A DNA stretch of 64,000 nt from DATFQI01 sp963816955 (lineage in GTDB: Bacteria; Actinomycetota; Thermoleophilia; Solirubrobacterales; Solirubrobacteraceae): assembly GCA_963816955.1 (NCBI GenBank), contig CAWFME010000005.1:1178001-1242000 (forward strand). The letters are read 5' to 3'. Of this stretch, positions 15,194 through 22,787 are shown in pieces. Numbering within the stretch: the first letter of the stretch is position 1; every line of letters starts with the position of its first letter. The notes under the pieces were generated by a model. That model saw nothing but the letters and a program-made list of their open reading frames with translations. It searched no databases and was not told the DNA's origin. The position numbers and the translations under genes were made by a program.

Positions 15194-17340
15194 GCCGGCG
15201 GGGCGACCGCGCCGGCGGCCGGGGGCGCGAGCGGCGCGGACGGGGCTGCGGCCCCCGCCGGCGCGTCGCCCTTGATGCGGATGAACTTGACGTTGGCCTG
15301 GCTCGTGTCCCGCGGCACGGTCATGACCTTGTCCTGGTTGTTGCCCTCCAGCGCGGTGAACTTGCCCCCCTTGACGTCGCTGGCGACGAAGCCGATGTGG
15401 CCGTCCGCGCCGAAGTCCTCCCCGTGACCCCAGTCGTAGGTGACGATGTCGCCGGGCCGGGCGTCCTCGGCGCTGACGATCTCGAGGTTGTTGTTGCCGG
15501 CCTCGGCGTTCTGCACCCAGGTCTGGACGGCGGCCCAGCCGCCGCCCTCCATCTTGTGGCCGTTCTGGGCCAGCGCCCAGGTCACGAAGCTCGCGCACCA
15601 GGGGTTGCCGGGCGCGACGCCCGCCTCCTTGAGGTACTGGTCGACCTCGGCGCCGGTGTTGACGCCCTCCTCCTTGACGCCCTTCGCGAGCTCGGCCTTC
15701 GCGGTCTCGAGGGCGGCGGCGCCGAGGCCGCTCGAGCCGCCCGCCGTCGCCGTGGCGGCGTCGGCCACGACGGCGGGCACGGGGCCCGCCGCGACCGCGC
15801 TGGCCGGACCGGCCGGCGGCTGCATGAAGGACAGCTCGTCGTTCTTGCCCGCGGCCTTGGCGGCATCCTCGGCCGTGACGGCCCTGAAGGAGAGCGAGTC
15901 ACCGGGCTTGGCCTTCGGCTCCGCCACGGCGGCCGCGGCGCCGGCGGGCTGGGCGGGCGCGGACACCGCGGCGGCGGAGGCCACCGGCGCGGCCGGCGTC
16001 GCGGCCGCGGCGGGCGCCTGGAAGCCCGGGGGCGGCTCGCCGTCGTAGGCGACGTGCAGATGGTCCTGGTGGGCTCCGTCGGTGAAGAAGCCGGACGCCG
16101 CGATCGGAAACGGCGTGCCGACCTCGGTCGGGCGCAGGTCGCCGGTCATCTCCGCGATCTCGGATGCGAGCTCGCGCGCGGCCGGGCTGCCGGAGTTGAC
16201 GATCTCGCCGTCGACGCGCGCGATGTCGATGCCGCGGCCCTCGAAGTGGTTGGAGACCGAGCCGCCCGTGGTGAACTGCGCGTGGCCGGTCTTGATCACC
16301 GACAGCTCGATCTTGTGCTTCTCGGCGAGCTTGCCCAGCAGCCCGATCATGCGCGGGTCGACCGCGCCGTCGCGGATGTCCTTCTGCGCGTCGGCGTCGA
16401 GCACGAGGTTCTTGTTCTGCAGCAGCGCCTCCGCGGCGCCCCCGCCACCGCCGGATCCGGCCGCGGCCTCGACGGCGGCCGGGGCAGCGGGCTGCGCCGC
16501 CGCGGCCTCGGGCGGCGCGACGGGCGCGGTGGCCGCGGGCGCCTCCGCGCCGTGGTCGTGCTCGTGCTCGTGCTCGTGTTCGTGACCGTCGGGCTCGCCC
16601 GCGCCCTTGCCGACCTCCTCGACGGGCTGGGGCAGCACGGGGCCGTCGGGCACGTCGCTGGCGTCGGGAAGGTCCTCCGCCTCCTCCTTGATCTTCGCGA
16701 CCGCCTCCTGGGCCTCCTCGGCGCGCTTGGCCTCGGGCGACTCGGCCGCGGCGATCTTGTCCGCCGCCTTGCTCGCGGCCGCCTGCTCGGGCGGCACCAC
16801 GGCCTCCTTGGCCTCCGCGGCCTTGCCCGCCTTCTCGCCGGCCGCCGCGGCCTCTTCGGGCGGAGCGACCTCGGCCGCTGCCGCGGCCGCGCCGCCGTTG
16901 CCGCCCGCCGCCGCCGCGGCGCCGGCCTCGCCCGCGCCGTCCTCCGCCCCGGCGTCGGCCGGCGGCGCCTCGGGCGCGTCCGGCCCGCCGGCGAGCGCGC
17001 CCTTGAGGTCGATGGCGGGCAGCGAGACCCGGCTGAGCACGTCGCCGACCGCGCTCGGAACGTCGTCGATGTGGGGCAGGACGTGCTCGCCGAACTGGTA
17101 GATCCCGACGCCCTCCATCGCGGCGGCCATCATCACGCCGGCCAGGCTGGACTTCGACTCGCGCTGGTCGAGCGTCATCATCGCCTTGCCGGCGCCGATC
17201 GACATCTCGTCCGCCAGCTCGTCGAGGCCGGCCATGCGGCACGCGCTCGCCGGGTCGCGCCGGAACTCCGCCCGGAACTCCGGGTCGCTGAGCAGGCGCT
17301 CGATCAGCTGGGCGGCGATGTCGGCTTCCGACGTGGCCAT
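14953..17340 (-). CDS. Hydrolase fragment 1: leader-like domain, M15 peptidase, first CHAP domain
   Basis: This is the intact 5' frame of the modular hydrolase, starting at ATG 17340. It is meaningful to about 15,125, where VETPGGG of the sister copy becomes VETPAAAARPTSR because of a small indel in a CCG repeat; the rest to 14953 is out of frame. If no correction occurs it would still give a secretable-looking protein of about 740 aa with the M15 zinc site and the CHAP Cys (NPWCASF) and His (DGHIGF) present. Confidence 0.6.
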   Translation of the reverse strand: MATSEADIAAQLIERLLSDPEFRAEFRRDPASACRMAGLDELADEMSIGAGKAMMTLDQRESKSSLAGVMMAAAMEGVGIYQFGEHVLPHIDDVPSAVGDVLSRVSLPAIDLKGALAGGPDAPEAPPADAGAEDGAGEAGAAAAAGGNGGAAAAAAEVAPPEEAAAAGEKAGKAAEAKEAVVPPEQAAASKAADKIAAAESPEAKRAEEAQEAVAKIKEEAEDLPDASDVPDGPVLPQPVEEVGKGAGEPDGHEHEHEHEHDHGAEAPAATAPVAPPEAAAAQPAAPAAVEAAAGSGGGGGAAEALLQNKNLVLDADAQKDIRDGAVDPRMIGLLGKLAEKHKIELSVIKTGHAQFTTGGSVSNHFEGRGIDIARVDGEIVNSGSPAARELASEIAEMTGDLRPTEVGTPFPIAASGFFTDGAHQDHLHVAYDGEPPPGFQAPAAAATPAAPVASAAAVSAPAQPAGAAAAVAEPKAKPGDSLSFRAVTAEDAAKAAGKNDELSFMQPPAGPASAVAAGPVPAVVADAATATAGGSSGLGAAALETAKAELAKGVKEEGVNTGAEVDQYLKEAGVAPGNPWCASFVTWALAQNGHKMEGGGWAAVQTWVQNAEAGNNNLEIVSAEDARPGDIVTYDWGHGEDFGADGHIGFVASDVKGGKFTALEGNNQDKVMTVPRDTSQANVKFIRIKGDAPAGAAAPSAPLAPPAAGAVAPPAAVETPGGGSVQPAPPAAVETPAAAARPTSRPRPSTQAARTPTPATTPRRSRSPPGWPRKPRSADSRPNCRSWPPWSSRT

Positions 17341-17341
17341 C

Positions 17342-19000
17342 TCATTCCCCGTGGACCCGGTCCCACAGCGGCTTGACCAGGACGATCAGCACCGGGATGA
17401 AGCAGGCGACCCAGAGCGTGATCAGCACGCTCCAGACGACGTAGTCGGGTGCGAAGTTGTCCATGATCGGCTTGTAGCGCAGAGTCATGCCGATTACAAA
17501 GAACGCGGCCAGGAAGGACCACCCGAGCCCGAAGACCGAGTAGCGCGCGAGCACGGGGGAGTCGGCCTCGTCGGCTCCCTTGCCGGACAGCTTGCGGGAG
17601 AACTGCGCCTTCGCGCGCCGCCGCAGGCCCGGCTCCTTGAGCACGTCGACGAGGATCTGGTAGCCGTCGCGGTCGATGAACGGGTTGAGGTTGAAGAACC
17701 CGCCGACGTAGGCCGCGAAGGCGAGGTTGAAGAAGATGTCGCGGACGGTGCCATCGGGGAGCAGTAGGCAGCAGATCGAGAACATCGCGCCGATCGAGAA
17801 GTCCGACACCGGGCCCGCGGCGGAGATGCCGATCCGGCGGCGGCGCGGCTCGAACCACGCCTCAGACGTATCGACGAACGCGTACGGGAAGATGAACAGC
17901 AGCTTCACGCCGGCCTTCTCCACCTTGCGGCCGAACGAGGCCATCGCCAGCGCGTGCGCGGTCTCGTGGATCGCCACGACGACGAAGCGGCCGCCCAGGA
18001 ACACCAGCCCGCCGAGCCCGATCTTCGACGCGACGACGAACGGCGTCCCGTAGCGCCCGGCGATCAGGTAGGCGAACACGCCGAGCCCGGCCACCGCCAG
18101 CACGCCGAGCGCGATCAGCGCGGGCTTGGTGAAGGCCAGCCATCCGACGCGCCGGTAGAGCTTCTCGTAGAAGGGCCCGATCCCGTCGAACGTCTTCACG
18201 CGCGGGCGGAAGAGCTTGCGCCAGAAGCCCTCGGGCGCCACCGCCGGCGTGCCGTCCGTCGTGCGCGCGACGCCCGCGAGGAAGCCGCGCTCGCCGAGGT
18301 CGGCGAGCAGGCGCGCGAGGCGCGCCGGCCCCGCCGGCCCGAAGCGCTGCTCGGCGAACCCGATCAGGTCGACCAGCGAGCGCGAGCCGTCGAGCTGCTC
18401 GAAGATCTTCGCGTCGTTGTCCGACAGGCGCAGGTAGGTGTTCGTGTTGAGGTCCTTCAGCACCCAGCGCTTGCGGCCCTCGTCGGCCTCGAGCCGCTTG
18501 AGCGCGTAGCCCGAGCGGATCCGCGGGCGCATGCCGAACTGGGTGGCCTGACTCATCACGTCCGGCTGCCCCATGGCCGGGACGACCAGGCTCGCGCCCG
18601 GGCGCACCACGATCGTGCGACCCGCCTCCGTGTCGTCCCTGCGGCGCTCGACGCGCATCTCCTGGTCGCCGAGCCTGAGCTTGATCCCGTCGCGCAGCTG
18701 GATCGGGCGGTCGATCCGCGCGCCGTCGACCCACGTGCCGTGGCTGGAGCCGGCGTCCTCGATCGTCGCCCCGCCGCCGTTGCCTGAGATGCGGGCGTGC
18801 AGGCGCGAGACCGTCGGGTCCTCGAGCACCACGGTCGAGCCGGGGGCCCGCCCGATCGTCATCTCCTCCACGACGGGCACCCGCGTCCGGTCGCGCAGCA
18901 CCAGCTCGAGCGGGGCGACGTGCCCCGGCCGCGGCATGCCGCAGTTGAGGCAGAAGCCGCCCCCTCGATCGAGTTGGCGCCGGCAGCCCGGGCAGAGCAT
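17342..19000 (-). CDS. Zinc-ribbon/FHA/PqqD-like/M50 membrane metalloprotease
   Basis: A 552-aa fusion. Residues 1-22 are a zinc ribbon (CPGCRRQLDRGGGFCLNCG). An FHA domain (about 30-115) has IGRAPGSTVVLEDPTVSRLH and SSHGTWVDG, the phospho-threonine pocket residues. Residues about 165-250 look like the PqqD/RRE leader-binding fold (YALKRLEADEG, NTYLRLSDNDAKIFEQLDG). The C-terminal half has about six TM helices with HETAH (about 345) and NLNPFIDRDGYQI (about 437), the zinc ligands of M50 site-2-type proteases. FHA-less relatives accompany peptide-maturation systems. Its neighbour starts with a leader-like domain, so cleavage or export of that hydrolase is a reasonable inference. It is co-translated with the PASTA protein gene (2-base gap). 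Confidence 0.82.
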   Translation of the reverse strand: MLCPGCRRQLDRGGGFCLNCGMPRPGHVAPLELVLRDRTRVPVVEEMTIGRAPGSTVVLEDPTVSRLHARISGNGGGATIEDAGSSHGTWVDGARIDRPIQLRDGIKLRLGDQEMRVERRRDDTEAGRTIVVRPGASLVVPAMGQPDVMSQATQFGMRPRIRSGYALKRLEADEGRKRWVLKDLNTNTYLRLSDNDAKIFEQLDGSRSLVDLIGFAEQRFGPAGPARLARLLADLGERGFLAGVARTTDGTPAVAPEGFWRKLFRPRVKTFDGIGPFYEKLYRRVGWLAFTKPALIALGVLAVAGLGVFAYLIAGRYGTPFVVASKIGLGGLVFLGGRFVVVAIHETAHALAMASFGRKVEKAGVKLLFIFPYAFVDTSEAWFEPRRRRIGISAAGPVSDFSIGAMFSICCLLLPDGTVRDIFFNLAFAAYVGGFFNLNPFIDRDGYQILVDVLKEPGLRRRAKAQFSRKLSGKGADEADSPVLARYSVFGLGWSFLAAFFVIGMTLRYKPIMDNFAPDYVVWSVLITLWVACFIPVLIVLVKPLWDRVHGE

Positions 19001-19002
19001 CG

Positions 19003-22000
19003 CTACTGCCCGAGCGTCAGCGGCTGGAAGACCGGGTTGTCGCCGTTGAAGCCGACCTCGGTCTGGTCGTCCTTCGGGTTCTTGACCGAGAAGCGGACGA
19101 GCGAGCCGACGGACTCCTGGCAGTCCGCGTCGGCCTGCACGACCACGAGGGCCTCGCCGTCACTGCGCCACGCGACCTTGCAGGCGCGCACCGTCGTGGG
19201 CTTGGCGCTCGCCAGCAGGAAGTCGTTCTTATCGCCGAGGTAGAGCTGGAACGGGCCGCCGCCCTGGTTCGAGACCAGCGCGAGGCGTGTCCCGTCGGGC
19301 GACCAGGCCGCGTCGAGCACGCCCTCGTTGCCCTTCGACGTGTCCGTCTCCAGCTTGCCCTTGCCCCAGTCCTTCGGTTCGGTCGAGAAGGGCTTCTTGG
19401 ACTGCCAGCGGAACATGCCGAACTCGTCGAGACGGTCCGTGCGGACGCCGAAGGCGACGATCGACTTGCCGTCGGGCGCCCAGTGGATCACACGGCCGAT
19501 CGCGAACTTCGGCTCGTTGATGCAGCGCGGCGTCAGGCCGTCCCCGGTCAGCTGGCCGAGGCAGAGGTTCGTGTCGTCCCCGTCCTTGCGGGCGAGCGCG
19601 ATCACGTTGAGGTCGGCCGTCGGCGCCCAGGCGGGATCGGAGAACTCCTCGCCGTCGCCCGTCAGCGGGAGCGCGGGGGCATCCGGCTTCTCCATGTTCT
19701 TCAGGAACACCCGGCCCGCGCTGATGTAGGCGACCCGCGAGCCGTCGACGTTGTAGGTCGGGTCCTTCTCGAGCCCGGGGCCCTTGGCGATCGGATCGAG
19801 CTTCTTGCCGGTCGCGCCGTTGACGAGCTGGATGTTCTTGTCGTCGTCGAACGCGAGCTGCGGGAAGCCCGCGGAGACCAGCAGCGTGACCTTGTCGCCC
19901 GCAGCCGCCTTGGTGCCGCCGGGCGGCTCGGTCGCGAACAGCGTGCCGGCGGGCGAGTCGTCGAAGACCCGCTTGGTCTGCGGGACGAGCTCGTCCTCGG
20001 CCAGCTTGGCGGCGAAGGCGTCGACCTCGGCGCCCTCGATCGCGGGGATGACGATGTCCTTCTCACCGCCGCCGCCGCCGCCTGCGCCACCGCCGCCACC
20101 GCCGCCGCCGGCCGCGGCCTTCGGGTCCTTGCCCTTGCCCTTGCCGTTCGGGTCGGCGAAGAAGATGTCGATCGGCGCGCCCTCCTTGACGACCTCGTTC
20201 TCGGCCGGGATCTGGCTCTCGATCTTGCCCTCGGGCTCCGGCGGGGTGGGCGCGGTCTTGCCGACCGTCAGGCCCTTGTCGCGCAGCGCGGCCTCGGCGT
20301 CGGCGAGGTTCATGCCGACGACCTTGGGCACGCTGATCTTGCCGTCGCCCACGGCGATCTGCACCGTGACCACTTCGCCCTTCTCGGCCTTCTCGCCCGC
20401 GGCGGGCGTCTGACCGATGACGGAGCCGGGCGGCGCCTCGGGGTCGACCTTCTCCTTGGGGGCGCCGGCGAGCTTGAGCTCCGCGGCGGTGAGCTTCTTC
20501 TCGGCGTCGAACGTCGACTTGGCGCCGACGAGGTCCGGCACCACGACGTTCTTGGGCAGCAGCAGGTAGAGCAGGACCGCGAGGGCGGCGAGCGCGATCG
20601 CGACGGGCACCATCCACCAGGGCAGCCACGGCTTCTGCTTGTAGACGCCCTGGGAGGGCAGCAGCGGGCTGCTCGGCGCGGCGGCAGCGCCGCCCTTGCC
20701 CGGCATCTTGAGGTTGGCGGCGTTGACGTTCATGCCCTTCATCTGCGGGCCGCTCATCTGCGGCCCGCGGAGTTGCGGCTTCTGGAAGGTGATGCCGCTC
20801 GGGCCGATCTGCATGCCCGGCTTGTAGACCTGCGGCTTGTACACGCGCGGGCCGTAGACGCCCGGGACGCCGTCGGCGGACGCCCGCCGGCGGAAGAAGC
20901 CCTTCTTCTTCGGCGCGGGCGGCGCGGCCCCCTCGAGCTCGGCGGCCGACGTCGGCTCGTCGGCGAGCCGCTCTTCCGCCTCGGCGCCGGTCAGCGTCTT
21001 GATCGTGAAGCGGTGCTCGGTGGGACGGCCGATCCAGATCTGCTTGGGCGGGCGCACCTGCATGCCCGACGCGACCGTCTGGCCGGGCGGGATCTCGTGC
21101 GGCGGCCGGTTGAAGCCGAAGTCCAGCTCGTCGTCCTGGTCCTCGCCCTCGAGCGCGACCAGCACCGGCGCGTTGGCCTTGTTCTCCACCGCCACGTCGT
21201 AGTGCGCCTTGCGGCGGCCCTTGCCCCGCTGCGGGCGGATGCTCGTGCTCGTCTCCGTGTAGGGCTCGATCACGAGACCCATCGGCGCGCTGGCCGCCGT
21301 GCGCTCCTGCGCCTTCGAATGGGCGACCACCTTCAGGTCCCACAGTTGCGCCTTGGCCTCGGGCGAGCGCGGGGGGTGGATGTGGACCTCCACCTCCTGC
21401 TCGTAGGTGCCGCCGGTGCCGAACGGGACCAGGTAGACGGTGTCCGGGTAGATCGACCACCAGTCGTCGGGCATCCCCTCGACGCGCAGCTGGTAGTTGT
21501 CGACGATCGAGCCCTGGTTGCGCACGAGCGCCAGCACGCGGTCGCGCTGGCCCGGCTCGACGCTGACCCCCAGCGTGTGCTCGTTGTCGGCGTCGCGATC
21601 GGGATGGCGCAGCGTGATCCGGGCCGTCTCGGGCTCCTCGGGCTGCGCCGGGAACGGCTGCGCCGGGGGCGCGGGCGGGACCGGCACGGCCTGCTGGACC
21701 GCGGTCTTGGGCGCCGGGGGCGCGGGCGGCTGGCTTGGAACCCCCCCACCCGCGGGCGCGGGCGGCGGCGGGGCGGCGGTCGAACTCCCGCCGATGGGGT
21801 CGCCGGATGTCAGACCGCTGCCATTCCCGTTTCCGGGCCCATGCGCGGGCGCGACCGGAGCGACCGGTGCCTGGCTGACGACGGGCTCGGGCTGCGGAGG
21901 CCCCGGTGCGGCCGGCGGCGGCGTGGCCGGAGCGGCGGGCGCCGGCGCCTGGGCGGCGGGATCGGGATCCGATCCCACCCCGCCCCCGGCCTCCGCGGCA

Positions 22001-22128
22001 GCCTGTGCGGCCATCTCCGGCGTGATCGCCTGGACGTAACCCGTGGGCTCCCAGCGAAGGTATTCGCCGCACTCGCAGAAGTCGCGGTCAGGCGGATTCT
22101 GGAGTCCGCAGCTCTGGCAGGTCCTCAT
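19003..22128 (-). CDS. Zinc-ribbon/TM/PASTA/beta-propeller membrane protein of the CIS operon
   Basis: A 1,041-aa bitopic protein. The cytoplasmic part has a zinc ribbon (CQSCGLQNPPDRDFCECG), a Pro-rich linker (about 40-165) and two beta-sandwich-like regions (about 170-400) with RITLRHPDRDADNEHTL and PDDWWSIYPDTVYLVPFG. A basic stretch and one TM helix (MVPVAIALAALAVLLYLLL, about 505-523) lead to three PASTA domains (VVVPDLVGAK, ISVPKVVGMN, IVIPAIEGAE) split by a Gly-rich linker. A TolB/WD40-like propeller follows (YNVDGSRVAYIS, WAPDGKSIVAFG, WSPDGTRLALVS). PASTA domains bind peptidoglycan or muropeptides, so it may anchor the machine to the wall. Its ATG overlaps the previous stop (ATGA). 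Confidence 0.8.
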   Translation of the reverse strand: MRTCQSCGLQNPPDRDFCECGEYLRWEPTGYVQAITPEMAAQAAAEAGGGVGSDPDPAAQAPAPAAPATPPPAAPGPPQPEPVVSQAPVAPVAPAHGPGNGNGSGLTSGDPIGGSSTAAPPPPAPAGGGVPSQPPAPPAPKTAVQQAVPVPPAPPAQPFPAQPEEPETARITLRHPDRDADNEHTLGVSVEPGQRDRVLALVRNQGSIVDNYQLRVEGMPDDWWSIYPDTVYLVPFGTGGTYEQEVEVHIHPPRSPEAKAQLWDLKVVAHSKAQERTAASAPMGLVIEPYTETSTSIRPQRGKGRRKAHYDVAVENKANAPVLVALEGEDQDDELDFGFNRPPHEIPPGQTVASGMQVRPPKQIWIGRPTEHRFTIKTLTGAEAEERLADEPTSAAELEGAAPPAPKKKGFFRRRASADGVPGVYGPRVYKPQVYKPGMQIGPSGITFQKPQLRGPQMSGPQMKGMNVNAANLKMPGKGGAAAAPSSPLLPSQGVYKQKPWLPWWMVPVAIALAALAVLLYLLLPKNVVVPDLVGAKSTFDAEKKLTAAELKLAGAPKEKVDPEAPPGSVIGQTPAAGEKAEKGEVVTVQIAVGDGKISVPKVVGMNLADAEAALRDKGLTVGKTAPTPPEPEGKIESQIPAENEVVKEGAPIDIFFADPNGKGKGKDPKAAAGGGGGGGGAGGGGGGEKDIVIPAIEGAEVDAFAAKLAEDELVPQTKRVFDDSPAGTLFATEPPGGTKAAAGDKVTLLVSAGFPQLAFDDDKNIQLVNGATGKKLDPIAKGPGLEKDPTYNVDGSRVAYISAGRVFLKNMEKPDAPALPLTGDGEEFSDPAWAPTADLNVIALARKDGDDTNLCLGQLTGDGLTPRCINEPKFAIGRVIHWAPDGKSIVAFGVRTDRLDEFGMFRWQSKKPFSTEPKDWGKGKLETDTSKGNEGVLDAAWSPDGTRLALVSNQGGGPFQLYLGDKNDFLLASAKPTTVRACKVAWRSDGEALVVVQADADCQESVGSLVRFSVKNPKDDQTEVGFNGDNPVFQPLTLGQ

Positions 22129-22784
22129 GACGTGTCTTTCTTCTTCGGTGCCTTCACCCGCAGGCGGTATGAAGTTCCTACCGGCTTGTGCTGCTCTATG
22201 CAACGGGCGATCCCGGCCTGGACGTCCTCCCCCACCGGCTTGTCGCAGTAGACGACGAACGACGGGGGCGGTGCGTCGACGGGGTGCTGGTCGAGCGACC
22301 AGCGCACGCCGCCCTGGTCCTCGACCCGCAGCGGCACGTTGGGGAAGGCGAGGCTCAGCGCGAGCTCGATCCCCGCCACGGTGCCGCGCTTGCGGCCGAT
22401 GTCGGCGGCCCGGCGGACCATCTCGCGCTGGTGGCGGATCTCCTGCGACTCGTCGAGGTCGACGCCGAGCCAGGCCGCGAGCAGGTTGAGGATGTCGCGC
22501 GGCGCGTGATCGGGGTCGAAGTGCGCGGGCAGCGCGTCGAGCACGGCGACGATCGGGTCCAGCAGCTCCTCCAGGCCGCCGATGAAGCGCATCCCGAAGT
22601 CGCTCTCCTGGTAGACGGCCGGGAGCCCGGCGCGCAGGTACGCGCGGCTGGAGGCGACCGTCGGCGTCGCCTTGGTGCCGGCCGACAGCCGGACCATCAT
22701 GGTGCCGAAGCCGGCCCCCATGAAGGTCTTGAACTCGCCGCTGTCCCCGTTGGAGGCGCCCGAGCCGTTGGCCGCGTCCGCCAC
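22125..22784 (-). CDS. Phage tail protein I-like baseplate component
   Basis: A 219-aa protein of the phage tail protein I / TIGR02242 type, which closes the baseplate wedge next to the J protein (position equivalent to Afp12/Pvc12). Recognisable segments are YLRAGLPAVYQESDFGMRFI, the conserved LLAAWLGVDLDE and RRAADIGRKRGTVAGIELAL, where RGT is typical of the family. It starts 3 bases after the J-like gene stops and overlaps the next gene by 4 bases. The N-terminal 25 residues are low-complexity and may be a linker. Confidence 0.8.
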   Translation of the reverse strand: MADAANGSGASNGDSGEFKTFMGAGFGTMMVRLSAGTKATPTVASSRAYLRAGLPAVYQESDFGMRFIGGLEELLDPIVAVLDALPAHFDPDHAPRDILNLLAAWLGVDLDESQEIRHQREMVRRAADIGRKRGTVAGIELALSLAFPNVPLRVEDQGGVRWSLDQHPVDAPPPSFVVYCDKPVGEDVQAGIARCIEQHKPVGTSYRLRVKAPKKKDTS

Positions 22785-22787
22785 GGG

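Larger units (their letters stand above)
12559..17340 (-). pseudogene. Giant modular peptidoglycan hydrolase with leader-like N-terminus, interrupted by two frameshifts
   Basis: Three consecutive frames join into one protein of about 1,590 aa. Residues 1-60 (LIERLLSDPEFRAEFRRDPA, SACRMAGLDELADEM) resemble the NHLP/Os1348-type leader domain of ribosomal peptide precursors. A low-complexity linker with a His/Glu run follows. Then come an M15-type peptidase (about 310-435: SNHFEGRGIDIARVDG, HQDHLHV), CHAP amidase 1 (about 580-680: NPWCASFVTWAL, HIGFVAS), transglycosylase-like module 1 (about 775-870: MASLVESDLTNV, GYFQMRVGIW), CHAP 2 (about 1020-1120), module 2 and module 3. Frameshifts at about 15,125 and 14,493 are each a 1-2 base indel relative to the sister module. 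It is the last gene of the CIS operon, 1 base after the M50 protease gene. Role inferred: cell-wall opening for the injection machine. Confidence 0.75.

Noticed and set aside
16551..16590. Alternating CTCGTG stretch as a regulatory repeat
   Set aside because: It is the coding sequence of a His/Glu run inside the hydrolase linker.
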